NCBI GenBank assembly: GCA_044353165.1
Contig: JBILCM010000024.1
Span: forward strand, 1-31,541
DNA: 31,541 nucleotides
Direction: 5' to 3'
Source: JBILCM01 sp044353165
GTDB lineage: Bacteria; Bacillota; Bacilli; Paenibacillales; YIM-B00363
Below the pieces are notes generated by a model. That model ran no database searches. It saw only the letters and a program-made list of their open reading frames with translations, and was not told where the DNA came from. Shown here one piece after another: positions 24,310 to 31,541 of the stretch; position 1 is the stretch's first letter, and each line of letters begins with the position of its first letter. The translations under genes and the position numbers were made by a program.

Positions 24310-24681
24310 TTACGCTCTTGCTTTACGCTGTTCTCTACCCCCGCTGCTAAACGGATTTGCCACCGGCAAGAAGAGGTCAATAATACCGATGACCAACGCG
24401 GCCAATACTGCGCCAATGACGGAGACGGTCACGCCACCGACGATAAATTGCGCCAAGTAGATTACAAGTGCGCTGACAAGAAATCCGACAATACCGCGTC
24501 CGAAGGGATTAATCCGTTTTCCAAAAATGCCCTCGATCGCCCAACCGAGCAGAGCGATCACCAGTGCTAGGAACAAGGCGCTCCAGAAACCGCCAACCTC
24601 AAATTGCGGAACCAACGCGCCAACCAACATCAATACGAGTGCCGAAACAATGAATCGGACCACATGGCCTAACCATTGCAT
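24310..24681 (-). CDS. Four-helix membrane protein of the phage-holin superfamily IV type (YvlD-like)
   Basis: The 123-residue protein is almost wholly hydrophobic with four membrane segments (VRFIVSALVLMLVGALVP, ALFLALVIALLGWAIEGIF, GIVGFLVSALVIYLAQFIV, VIGAVLAALVIGIIDLFLP) and a short basic tail. It fits the 'phage holin family' that includes YvlD, a chromosomal envelope-stress gene in Bacillus. AGGAGG lies nine bases before the ATG. No phage genes surround it, so a lysis role is unlikely. It is divergent from mutS2. Confidence 0.85.
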   Translation of the reverse strand: MQWLGHVVRFIVSALVLMLVGALVPQFEVGGFWSALFLALVIALLGWAIEGIFGKRINPFGRGIVGFLVSALVIYLAQFIVGGVTVSVIGAVLAALVIGIIDLFLPVANPFSSGGREQRKARA

Positions 24682-24746
24682 TACATCAGTCCTCCTATCA
24701 CATGGTTGTATCGGTGCAGTTTCTAGTTTTGCCCGGATGCTTTGGA

Positions 24747-24752
24747 TATAAT
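24747..24752 (+). promoter_or_regulatory. Candidate -10 element upstream of mutS2
   Basis: TATAAT lies 22 bases before the mutS2 ATG. No good -35 is found at 16-18 bases, so the promoter may be weak or activator-dependent. Confidence 0.4.
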
Positions 24753-24774
24753 ACGGATGTAGAGGTGGAATTTC

Positions 24775-27162
24775 ATGAATGATAAATGGTTAACGAAACT
24801 GGAATATTTTAAAATGATCGATACCTTACAATCGCATGCTGCGACCTCCCTTGGCAAAATGCGCGCCAGCGACATTCGACCTTCCGATGATCTGGCTGAA
24901 GTACAGCATCGATTGCAAGGGACAGACGAAGCTGCGGCCGTGGAACGAATTAAAGGCGCCGCACCCTTCGGGGGCATCACCGATATCCGCGAAAACTTGA
25001 AGCGCTCCGCACTGGGAGCGGCCTTGGCTGCAGCAGAGTTGTTGGCGATTGCGAACACGGTGCTCGGCGGGCGCCGCTTGAAGCGGTTTATTGAGGTGTA
25101 TCGTGAGAAGCACCGCGCGGATGTTCTCGGCGCTTTGACGGAAGGCATTATCGAATTGCGCACACTCGAGGAAGCGATTCGCGCATGCATTGACGACCAT
25201 GGGGTCGTGGTCGATAGCGCGAGCGACGCATTGCTGCGCATCCGCCGAGAACTGCGCGCGGGAGAGGCACGCGTTCGTGAGCGGTTGGATTCGATGGTGC
25301 GCAGTGCATCCGTCCAGAAGATGTTGCAAGAAGCCATCATTACGATGCGGATGGATCGGTTTGTGTTGCCTGTGAAGTCGGAGTACCGGGCCGCATTCGG
25401 AGGGATTGTGCATGACCAATCCTCATCCGGGGCAACGCTGTTCGTCGAACCGGAACAAGTGGTGCCTCTTAACAATAAGCTGCGAGAGCTGAAGATACAG
25501 GAAGAGCGAGAAATGGAACGGATTTTGCAGCGACTGACAGGTGAAGTAGCGGCAGAGCTTGACGCGCTTGAATTGAACGTAAGTTTGTGTGCGCAGCTAG
25601 ACGTGCTGTTCGCGAAGGCGAAGCTGGCTCGCGTGATGAAAGCAAGCTTGCCCGTGATGAATCAACACGGGTTTATGCGGCTGCGTAAAGCGCGACATCC
25701 GCTGTTGCCCGCAGCGGAAGCGGTGCCGCTCGATGTGGAACTCGGCGGAGCGTATGCGGCCATGATCATTACAGGGCCGAATACCGGGGGGAAGACCGTT
25801 GCGTTGAAGACGGTAGGATTGCTTCCTTTGATGGCGATGAGCGGGTTGTTCATACCAGCGGAGGACGGCAGCGAATGTTGTATGTTCGATCAAGTGTTTG
25901 CGGACATCGGGGATGAACAGAGTATCGAGCAAAATTTAAGCACGTTCTCCAGTCATATGACGAACATCATTGACATTGTGCAACGCATGACGCCGCAAAG
26001 TCTCGTGTTGTTGGACGAAGTAGGCGCGGGCACAGACCCTGCCGAGGGCTCAGCTTTAGCCATTGCGATCTTGGAACATATCCGCAGCGTCGGCTGCCGT
26101 CTCGTCGCAACGACACATTACAGCGAGCTGAAAGCCTACGCTTACGATCAAGCTGGTGTGATCAACGCCAGCATGGAGTTTGATGTCGAGACGTTGCGCC
26201 CGACGTATCGCTTGCTCGTGGGCATTCCTGGGCGCAGCAATGCGTTCGCCATCGCGGCGCGGCTCGGGTTAGCCAGCCGCATTATCGATGTGGCACGGGA
26301 GCAAGTGGCAGAGGAAGATCAGCGCGTGGAGTCGATGATCATCAAACTCGACGAGCAACGAACGGCGGCGCAAGCGGAGCGTGAAGAAGCGGAGCGGTTG
26401 CATCGCGAGAACGCGGCTTTGCGTGAGCAATTGTCGGAGGCGCAGCGCAAATTCGATGATGAACGAGACCGTCTTCTGGCGCAAGCGAAGCGGCAAGCTG
26501 CGGATGTCATCCGCAAAGCCAAGCAGGAGGCCGAAGGCATCATTGCCGATTTGCGCAGTTTGGCATTGGCTGAAGCGGCTTCCATTAAGGAGCACCAGCT
26601 CATAGAAGCCAAGCGCCGGTTGGATGAAGCTGCTGCGCAGTCCAACGTGGGCGGCATGCACCGCCACGCCTCTCGCTCCACTGCTGGCGCCACAGCCGCT
26701 GCACCTGGTGATGAAGTGCGCGTGTTCTCGTTAGGACAAAAAGGGTTGCTGCTTGAGAAACAAGGTGCGGATGCAATCGTGCAGCTGGGCATTATGAAAG
26801 TGAAAGTACCGCTTACGGATCTTGAGCGGGTGAAAACGACAACTTCCACGTCAGCAACCAGCAGCGCTAAACCGTTACAGCAAGCAGGCACATCCATCAA
26901 GCGAACGAGAGACGAGCATGTTCGTACGGAGTTAGACTTGCGCGGGTCGAACGTGGAGGAAGCGATCCTGGAGGTCGATCGATTCTTGGATGAAGCGGTG
27001 ATGAGCAATTTAGGTGTCGTGTATATTATCCATGGCAAAGGAACCGGTGTGTTGCGCAGCGGCATCCAGGATTATTTGCGCCGGCATAAGCATGTGAAGT
27101 CATACCGTGTGGGCGGGTTCAACGAAGGCGGGCATGGCGTGACGGTGGCTGAATTAAAATAA
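24775..27162 (+). CDS. mutS2: MutS2 family ATPase/endonuclease
   Basis: In Bacillales MutS2 acts on stalled or collided ribosomes and on recombination intermediates, rather than mismatch repair. The 795-residue product has a MutS core and clamp region, the ATPase with Walker A GPNTGGKT (about residue 334) and Walker B LVLLDEVGAGTDP (about residues 410-422), a long coiled coil (about 515-640), a KOW-like segment, and a C-terminal Smr domain from about residue 718 (LDLRGSNVEEAI, then IIHGKGTGVLRSGI). The MutS mismatch-recognition N-domain is absent, as expected. Length is normal. AGAGGTGG precedes the ATG. Confidence 0.96.
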   Translation: MNDKWLTKLEYFKMIDTLQSHAATSLGKMRASDIRPSDDLAEVQHRLQGTDEAAAVERIKGAAPFGGITDIRENLKRSALGAALAAAELLAIANTVLGGRRLKRFIEVYREKHRADVLGALTEGIIELRTLEEAIRACIDDHGVVVDSASDALLRIRRELRAGEARVRERLDSMVRSASVQKMLQEAIITMRMDRFVLPVKSEYRAAFGGIVHDQSSSGATLFVEPEQVVPLNNKLRELKIQEEREMERILQRLTGEVAAELDALELNVSLCAQLDVLFAKAKLARVMKASLPVMNQHGFMRLRKARHPLLPAAEAVPLDVELGGAYAAMIITGPNTGGKTVALKTVGLLPLMAMSGLFIPAEDGSECCMFDQVFADIGDEQSIEQNLSTFSSHMTNIIDIVQRMTPQSLVLLDEVGAGTDPAEGSALAIAILEHIRSVGCRLVATTHYSELKAYAYDQAGVINASMEFDVETLRPTYRLLVGIPGRSNAFAIAARLGLASRIIDVAREQVAEEDQRVESMIIKLDEQRTAAQAEREEAERLHRENAALREQLSEAQRKFDDERDRLLAQAKRQAADVIRKAKQEAEGIIADLRSLALAEAASIKEHQLIEAKRRLDEAAAQSNVGGMHRHASRSTAGATAAAPGDEVRVFSLGQKGLLLEKQGADAIVQLGIMKVKVPLTDLERVKTTTSTSATSSAKPLQQAGTSIKRTRDEHVRTELDLRGSNVEEAILEVDRFLDEAVMSNLGVVYIIHGKGTGVLRSGIQDYLRRHKHVKSYRVGGFNEGGHGVTVAELK

Positions 27163-27174
27163 CTGAAATAAAAT

Positions 27175-27246
27175 AAAATGGACGAAAATGATCTTTACGT
27201 TCATCAACATGTCTGATAAGCTGATATCAAGGCAGTTCCATTTTTT
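27175..27246 (+). terminator. Candidate long-loop hairpin between mutS2 and lutA
   Basis: AAAATGGA (27175-27182) can pair with TCCATTTT (27237-27244), followed by TT. The loop of about 54 bases contains CTGATAAG/CTGATATC direct repeats and the palindrome TGATATCA, which could instead be an operator for lut control. No convincing -35/-10 pair for lutA was found. Confidence 0.4.
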
Positions 27247-27273
27247 ATTAATCAAAAGTAGGTGCGCACTCCT

Positions 27274-28014
27274 ATGAAAGTATCGTTATTTATTACGTGT
27301 CTAAGTGATGCTCTGTACCCTCGTGTCGGGGAAGCGATGGTACGCTTGTTAGCGAAGTACGGGGTTGAGGTCCATTTTCCCAAAACACAGACCTGTTGCG
27401 GACAGCCTGCATTCAATAGCGGGTATTGGGACGAAGCGCGAACATCGGCGAAGACGTTGCTCGAATCGTTCGATGACGCGGATTTCGTCGTCTCGCCATC
27501 CGGTTCCTGTACAGGTATGATTCATCACTATTTCCCGAAGCTGTTCGAACATGATCCTGTGCTTAGCGGCAAAGCGAATGCATTAATTGAGAAAACGTAT
27601 GAATTCTCGCAATTTCTTGTACAGGTGCTAGGGGTCACAGATGTGGGGGCTTATTTCCCGCACAAAGTGACGTACCATCCATCTTGCCACGGCAGCCGCT
27701 TGCTGGGTGTGAAATCCGAACCGTTGCAACTGTTGAACCATGTGCGCGGCATGGAATTGGTGCCGCTCCCTTACGCGGAAGACTGCTGCGGGTTCGGGGG
27801 GACTTTCGCTGTGAAGATGTGTGATATTTCTGGAGCGATGGTATCGGAGAAGGCAGATCACGTGCTCGAGACGGATGCAGAAGTATTGGTAGGACTTGAT
27901 ATGGGTTGCTTGCTCAACATTTCCGGCAATTTACGTTATCGCAGCAAACCAGTACGTGTTATGCACCTGGCGGAACTATTGGTTGAAGGGGTGAGTGCGC
28001 ATGCAAGCCACTAA
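27274..28014 (+). CDS. lutA: Lactate utilization protein A (CCG-domain Fe-S subunit)
   Basis: LutA, LutB and LutC together oxidise L-lactate to pyruvate with electron transfer to the respiratory chain. The 246-residue LutA has two cysteine-rich CCG domains: TCCGQPAFNSGY near residue 45, and DCCGFGGTFAVK near residue 170 preceded by YHPSCHGSR, of the heterodisulfide-reductase/glycolate-oxidase GlcF type. The ATG at 27274 is chosen because the in-frame GTG at 27262 lies within the AGGTG ribosome site. It overlaps lutB by 14 bases. Confidence 0.95.
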   Translation: MKVSLFITCLSDALYPRVGEAMVRLLAKYGVEVHFPKTQTCCGQPAFNSGYWDEARTSAKTLLESFDDADFVVSPSGSCTGMIHHYFPKLFEHDPVLSGKANALIEKTYEFSQFLVQVLGVTDVGAYFPHKVTYHPSCHGSRLLGVKSEPLQLLNHVRGMELVPLPYAEDCCGFGGTFAVKMCDISGAMVSEKADHVLETDAEVLVGLDMGCLLNISGNLRYRSKPVRVMHLAELLVEGVSAHASH

Positions 28015-29509
28015 CGGGAGTACCGTCAAGGAGCGAGCGGGGATCGCATTGAACGATGAGTTTCTCCGTAACGCGGTAAAATTCACAACGGAGCGGCTCA
28101 AGAATGGGAAGAAGAATGCGACCGATGAGCATGGCAACTGGGAAGAGTGGCGGGAGCGGGGACGGCAGATCCGTCTGCATACGATCGCTCACTTGGATTT
28201 TTATTTGAATCAATTCGTTGAGAATGCGACCAAGAACGGGGTGCAGGTGCATTTTGCCCAGACCGCAGCGGAGGCCGTAGAGATTACGCTATCGATCGCG
28301 AAGCAAGTGGGTGCGCGTTCTGTCGTCAAATCCAAGTCGATGGTTACCGAAGAACTGCATCTCAATCATGCGCTCGAGTCGATCGGTGTCGAGGCGATCG
28401 AGACCGACCTTGGCGAGCACATCATCCAATTAGCCGGTGAAATTCCATCGCACATTATTATTCCGGCGATTCATAAGAACCGTTATCAGATCGCTGATTT
28501 GCTCTCGGAAGACGCGGGTGAAACGCTCGCACCAGAAACGACGATCCTCGCTGGATACGTTCGTCGTAAGTTGCGGGAGAAATTTCTCGAAGCCGATATC
28601 GGAATGACCGGTTGCAACTTTGCCATTGCACAGAGCGGCTCGATGGTGCTCTTCGAGAACGAGGGCAACGCACGGATGGTGTCGACGGTGCCGAAGACGC
28701 AAGTCACCTTGATGGGAATGGAGCGAATCATTCCAACGTGGGATGATCTTGAAGTGATGGCTACCCTGTTGCCGCGCGCTGCGACCGGTCAGAAACTGAC
28801 CGTGTATATGTCGGGCATTACGGGCCCGCGCCGCACAGGAGATGGCGATGGACCTGAGCAGATGCATATCATCATCGTGGACAATGGACGCTCGCTGCAG
28901 TTGGGCGACCCGGAGTTCCAAGAGTTGCTGAATTGTATTCGCTGCGGTGCCTGCTTGAACGCTTGTCCTGTGTACCGACATATCGGGGGACACTCTTACG
29001 GTGGCACATACAGCGGTCCGATTGGCGCGGTCTTGACCCCAGCGCTCAAGAGTAACAACGTCGCTGAGTGGGATGATATTGCCAATGCATCGAGCTTGTG
29101 TGGGGCGTGTTACGAAGCGTGTCCGGTGAAAATTCCGCTACATGATATGTTGATTTACTTGCGGCAGCGCAAAGTGAAGTCAGGGCATACAGACCTCGAT
29201 GAACGCGTCGGGATGAAAGGTTTCCAAGTCGTCATGGCCGATGCTAGCCGATTTAATGGTGCATTGAAATTGGCTCGTTTTGGTCAACCTTTGCTAGCCC
29301 GGGGCGGCGCTATCAAGGCCAAGATTGGACCCTTGAAAGGTTGGAATTCGTATCGCCATACCCCTGCATTGCCAAAACAATCATTCCGGGACGGTTGGGG
29401 TTCCCTGCAACAGGAGCTACAGACCCAAGCGCAGCCGATGACCGATGACGTGCGGGCGCGGATGGAAGCCGCATTAGCCAACCGCGGGAAGGAGCATCAT
29501 CATGGGTAA
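28001..29509 (+). CDS. lutB: Lactate utilization protein B (LUD domain plus two 4Fe-4S clusters)
   Basis: The 502-residue product has an N-terminal LUD domain (about residues 60-300, with SIAKQVGARSVVKSKSMVTEE and GMTGCNFAIAQSGSMVLFEN). A ferredoxin region follows with CIRCGACLNACP (from C312) and CGACYEACP (from C367), giving two 4Fe-4S sites. The C-terminal domain of about 110 residues is typical. ATG at 28001 follows AAGGGG in the end of lutA; a GTG at 27995 would add two residues. It overlaps lutC by eight bases, so lutABC is translated as one unit. Confidence 0.95.
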   Translation: MQATNGSTVKERAGIALNDEFLRNAVKFTTERLKNGKKNATDEHGNWEEWRERGRQIRLHTIAHLDFYLNQFVENATKNGVQVHFAQTAAEAVEITLSIAKQVGARSVVKSKSMVTEELHLNHALESIGVEAIETDLGEHIIQLAGEIPSHIIIPAIHKNRYQIADLLSEDAGETLAPETTILAGYVRRKLREKFLEADIGMTGCNFAIAQSGSMVLFENEGNARMVSTVPKTQVTLMGMERIIPTWDDLEVMATLLPRAATGQKLTVYMSGITGPRRTGDGDGPEQMHIIIVDNGRSLQLGDPEFQELLNCIRCGACLNACPVYRHIGGHSYGGTYSGPIGAVLTPALKSNNVAEWDDIANASSLCGACYEACPVKIPLHDMLIYLRQRKVKSGHTDLDERVGMKGFQVVMADASRFNGALKLARFGQPLLARGGAIKAKIGPLKGWNSYRHTPALPKQSFRDGWGSLQQELQTQAQPMTDDVRARMEAALANRGKEHHHG

Positions 29510-30197
29510 GGATAAGGTTGAGGGTAAGCAAGAAGCGTTCATTCAGAATATTGCCAACCGCTTAGGGCGTCCTATGGTTACAGAACAACCGCGACATCCG
29601 TTCCAGGGTGCACCGGATTTTTGGAATGCGTTCGTGATGACACGTGAAGAACAAATCGATTTGTTCTGTGCCAACTGGCGCAAGGCAGGCGGACACCCTG
29701 TGCAACTTCGCGACATGGAAGCTGTAAAGTCTTGGATCGTTGACAAGACGCTTGAATTGAAGGCGAAACTCGTGTTGCGACAAAATCAACCTGAACTCGA
29801 TGCTTTAGCACTGGAGTCATCATTGCCGGATATCGAGTGTGTTGTCTGGGATCAGGTGCCTCACGAGGAACGTCTCGCCGTCGCCGCTGGCGCAGATATT
29901 GGGATCGTCGTCGTTGATCATGCGGTGGCTTATACCGGTTCACTCGTCGTCATGTCCTCCGAAGCGAAGGGCCGCTCGGTCAGCTTGCTGCCGACCGTGT
30001 TGTTCGCGATCATTCCTATGGAGCACATGAAGACTAGGCTCGGCGAAGTGTTAAAACCGCTTGATGAGGTGCCCAGAGAACAACTTCCAGCAGGGGTTCA
30101 TTTTATCTCCGGACCTAGCCGTTCCGCAGATATCGAGAACGATCTGACGATCGGTGTTCACGGTCCGGGTGTTGTGTATGCGCTCATCGTGGGGTGA
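29502..30197 (+). CDS. lutC: Lactate utilization protein C (LUD domain)
   Basis: The 231-residue product has a LUD domain from about residue 75, ending with DIGIVVVDHAVAYTGSLVV, LLPTVLFAIIPMEHM and the closing signature SGPSRSADIENDLTIGVHGPG. It is the third subunit of the LutABC lactate oxidation complex. GGAAGGAG precedes the ATG inside the end of lutB. Length is normal for the family. The regulator gene lutR starts nine bases after its stop. Confidence 0.95.
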   Translation: MGKDKVEGKQEAFIQNIANRLGRPMVTEQPRHPFQGAPDFWNAFVMTREEQIDLFCANWRKAGGHPVQLRDMEAVKSWIVDKTLELKAKLVLRQNQPELDALALESSLPDIECVVWDQVPHEERLAVAAGADIGIVVVDHAVAYTGSLVVMSSEAKGRSVSLLPTVLFAIIPMEHMKTRLGEVLKPLDEVPREQLPAGVHFISGPSRSADIENDLTIGVHGPGVVYALIVG

Positions 30198-30205
30198 CAT
30201 AGCAT

Positions 30206-30871
30206 ATGCAGCTGTCTCCGCTCTCCAAGCGCAATCATTATGAACATATTACCGAACAATTGAAGCGGTTAATTATCGAAGGCGCATTGAAGCCTGGCGA
30301 TAAGTTACCGTCTACGAAACAATTATCGGAACAGTACGGGGTTGGCCGTTCCACCACGCGAGAAGCGTTAAGCGCACTGAAGGCAATGGGCTTGATTGAA
30401 ATTCGACAAGGTGGACTCATTACGGTGCGCAGTGTGCAAGCGACCATTCTGGAGTTGCTTGAAGCACGGAAGTCATTCGAGATCGCGAATGCGGGTTTGG
30501 CGGCGCTCAAGCGGGAGCACGCGGACCTTGCTGCATTCCGCGACATCTTGTTGCGCATGGAACAACACATCGGTGATGGCGATATCGGTGAATACACGGA
30601 TTTGGCTTTTCACCGTCAACTCGCTACAGCTACACACAATTCGGTGATGGTTGCCTTGTTTGAGACGGTCTCCTCGCAGATGGAGTTGGCCATACGCGAG
30701 ACGCGGCGGGTCGAGATGTATATGAATGTGCCCGTCTCCGATCGGCTGTATCAAGAGCACCGAGCCATCTTCGAGGCGGTCGAGCGAGGGGATGCCGGGG
30801 AAGCGCAAGCGCGGATGAATGAGCATCTGCTTCATGTAGAAAGTCTATTGAAGCCGCATGTGTTCGGATGA
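30206..30871 (+). CDS. lutR: GntR/FadR-family transcriptional regulator, probable LutR
   Basis: The 221-residue product has an N-terminal winged helix-turn-helix (about residues 10-75, GALKPGDKLPSTKQLSEQYG, STTREALSALKAMGLIEIRQGG). A C-terminal FCD effector domain follows, with the metal/ligand positions D-x3-H (EYTDLAFHRQLATATHN) and later His residues (EHRAIFEAVERGD, EHLLHVE). In B. subtilis LutR represses lutABC and is released by lactate; here it sits in the same operon, suggesting autoregulation (inference). GGGGTGA precedes the ATG at 30206. Its stop codon lies inside a copy of the palindrome found in the array downstream. Confidence 0.85.
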   Translation: MQLSPLSKRNHYEHITEQLKRLIIEGALKPGDKLPSTKQLSEQYGVGRSTTREALSALKAMGLIEIRQGGLITVRSVQATILELLEARKSFEIANAGLAALKREHADLAAFRDILLRMEQHIGDGDIGEYTDLAFHRQLATATHNSVMVALFETVSSQMELAIRETRRVEMYMNVPVSDRLYQEHRAIFEAVERGDAGEAQARMNEHLLHVESLLKPHVFG

Positions 30872-30886
30872 TCAAATTTTGAACAT
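30868..30886. repeat. Degenerate outlying copy of the 19-bp palindrome
   Basis: ATGATCA-AATTT-TGAACAT differs from a perfect palindrome by one base in the left arm. It overlaps the lutR stop codon (30869-30871) and lies 73 bases before the first array copy, not in the 41-bp register. Confidence 0.75.
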
Positions 30887-30901
30887 ACGTGTGGCTGTGA
30901 C

Positions 30902-30927
30902 GCGCTCAGGAAGCGCTCAGGAAGCGC
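30902..30927 (+). repeat. 11-bp direct repeat before the palindrome array
   Basis: GCGCTCAGGAA occurs twice in tandem (30902-30912, 30913-30923), followed by GCGC. It separates the outlying palindrome from the array and may mark a past slippage or deletion. Confidence 0.7.
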
Positions 30928-30940
30928 GGGCGACGTGCGT

Positions 30941-31369
30941 ATGTTCAAAAAATGAACATGTGCGCGAGGTTGTCGGTGTGTATGTTCAGAAAATGAACAT
31001 GTGCGCTGGGTGGCCGGTGCGTATGTTCAGAAAATGAACATGTGCGCGAGGTAGTCGGTGCGTATGTTCAAATAATGAACATGTGCGCGAGGTTGTCGGT
31101 GTGTATGTTCAGAAAATGAACATGTGCGCTGGGTGGTCGGTGCGTATGTTCAAATAATGAACATGTGCGCGAGGTAGTCGGTGTGTATGTTCAAAAAATG
31201 AACATGTGCGCGAGGTGGTCAGTGCGTATGTTCAAAAAATGAACATGTGCGCGAGGTGGTCGGTGCGTATGTTCATAAAATGAACATGTGCGCGAGGTGG
31301 TCAGTGCGTATGTTCAAAAAATGAACATGTGCGCGAGGTTGTCGGTGCGTATGTTCAGAAAATGAACAT
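30941..31369. repeat. Array of eleven 19-bp palindromes at an exact 41-bp period
   Basis: ATGTTCA-N5-TGAACAT occurs with perfect arms at 30941, 30982, 31023, 31064, 31105, 31146, 31187, 31228, 31269, 31310 and 31351. The step is always 41 bp. The central five bases vary only among AAAAA, GAAAA, AATAA and TAAAA. The ten 22-bp linkers are near-identical: they begin GTGCGC and most continue GAGGT, then end GTCGGTGYGT or a one-base variant. Two linkers (31001-31022, 31124-31145) read CTGGG instead of GAGGT. The array fills the gap between the converging lutR and bactofilin-like genes. Function unknown. Confidence 0.95.
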
Positions 31370-31415
31370 ACTTGCCGCCGTAACGCGGTCAGAATGTTTA
31401 TTCCATGCAACTTAT

Positions 31416-31541
31416 TCAGTCGTCCGCGGCAGATGCGTGCTTATCATCCATCTGGCTCTTGCCTTGGAACAACGCACCCTCGGCAATGATCAACGCATGC
31501 GCTGAAGTATTTCCATACAGTTTGCCGGTGCCTAGAATCGA
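31416..31541 (-). CDS. Bactofilin-like protein, C-terminal end (5' part beyond the window)
   Basis: The minus strand is open from the window edge to a TGA at 31416-31418. The 41 residues read ILGTGKLYGNTSAHALIIAE and then GALFQGKSQM, followed by a polar tail ending AADD. The G-x-L-x-G-N-x-x-A-x-x-L-x-I-x-x-G-A-x-F-x-G-x-x-x-M pattern is that of the last beta-helix turns of bactofilins, polymer-forming cytoskeletal proteins. In Bacillus, related proteins take part in flagellar or envelope functions. Only the end is visible, so subfamily and length are unknown. It converges with lutR, with the palindrome array in between. Confidence 0.75.
   Translation of the reverse strand, partial: SILGTGKLYGNTSAHALIIAEGALFQGKSQMDDKHASAADD

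Noticed and set aside
24310..24681. Prophage remnant, from the holin-like gene
   Set aside because: No other phage genes, integrase or att repeats are near. This membrane family is common on Bacillales chromosomes outside prophages.
24775..25475. Long minus-strand open frames inside mutS2 and other genes
   Set aside because: They are fully antisense to well-recognised proteins, have low-complexity Arg/Ser-rich translations and lack ribosome sites.
27200..27235. LutR operator upstream of lutA
   Set aside because: There are CTGATA repeats and a TGATATCA palindrome, but nothing matching a FadR-type TGGT-N3-ACCA site, and the array palindrome is absent there. Evidence is too thin for a firm call.
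30941..31369. CRISPR array
   Set aside because: The period is regular, but the 22-bp linkers are nearly identical to each other rather than unique, the repeats are only 19 bp, and no cas gene is visible.
30941..31369. parS or LexA sites
   Set aside because: Bacterial parS is TGTTNCACGTGAAACA, without the five-base AT centre. Bacillus LexA boxes have GAAC before GTTC, the opposite order.

Overview
The window looks like a chromosomal segment of a low-to-mid GC, spore-forming Firmicute of the Bacillales, most like the Paenibacillaceae/Alicyclobacillaceae side. The reasons are three T-box leaders, strong AGGAGG-type ribosome binding sites, frequent GTG/TTG starts, a spore-coat-type transglutaminase, MutS2, ZapA next to pheST, and lutABC with a FadR-type regulator. 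The genus cannot be named from sequence reading alone.

Layout. (1) 1-1095: end of infC, then rpmI and rplT. (2) 1100-8450: branched-chain amino acid block. A sigma-A promoter and a leucine T-box precede ilvB-ilvN-ilvC. A second promoter and second leucine T-box precede leuA (long, form-2 type)-leuB-gcvH, closed by a hairpin that can serve both strands. leuC and leuD are absent here. (3) 8451-11286: a GH15-type glycosidase and a small KTSC-like gene on the minus strand, and a divergent small Cys-containing protein. (4) 11317-18664: an aldo/keto reductase with a Cys-rich tail plus an MFS transporter, a YuiH-like molybdopterin oxidoreductase, spore transglutaminase tgl with a divergent gamma-glutamylcyclotransferase-family gene, a DUF2203 gene, a CopC-CopD fusion, and a second aldo/keto reductase. 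(5) 18678-23735: promoter, tRNA-Gly(CCC), phenylalanine T-box, pheS-pheT, a long hairpin, then zapA with a long coiled-coil tail. (6) 23757-27162: a CuA-type lipoprotein, a four-helix 'holin-like' membrane protein and mutS2. (7) 27274-30871: lutA-lutB-lutC-lutR (lactate use and its likely regulator). (8) 30868-31541: a tandem array of eleven copies of a 19-bp palindrome at an exact 41-bp period, between the 3' ends of lutR and a bactofilin-like gene that runs off the window on the minus strand.

How the parts work together. The two leucine T-boxes should place ilvBNC and leuAB under uncharged tRNA-Leu control, and the third places pheST under uncharged tRNA-Phe. The lut genes form one tightly overlapping operon. 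The most unusual element is the 41-bp-period palindrome array. The same palindrome occurs inside the hairpin after pheT, and a one-mismatch copy overlaps the lutR stop codon. I do not recognise it as a described repeat or operator.
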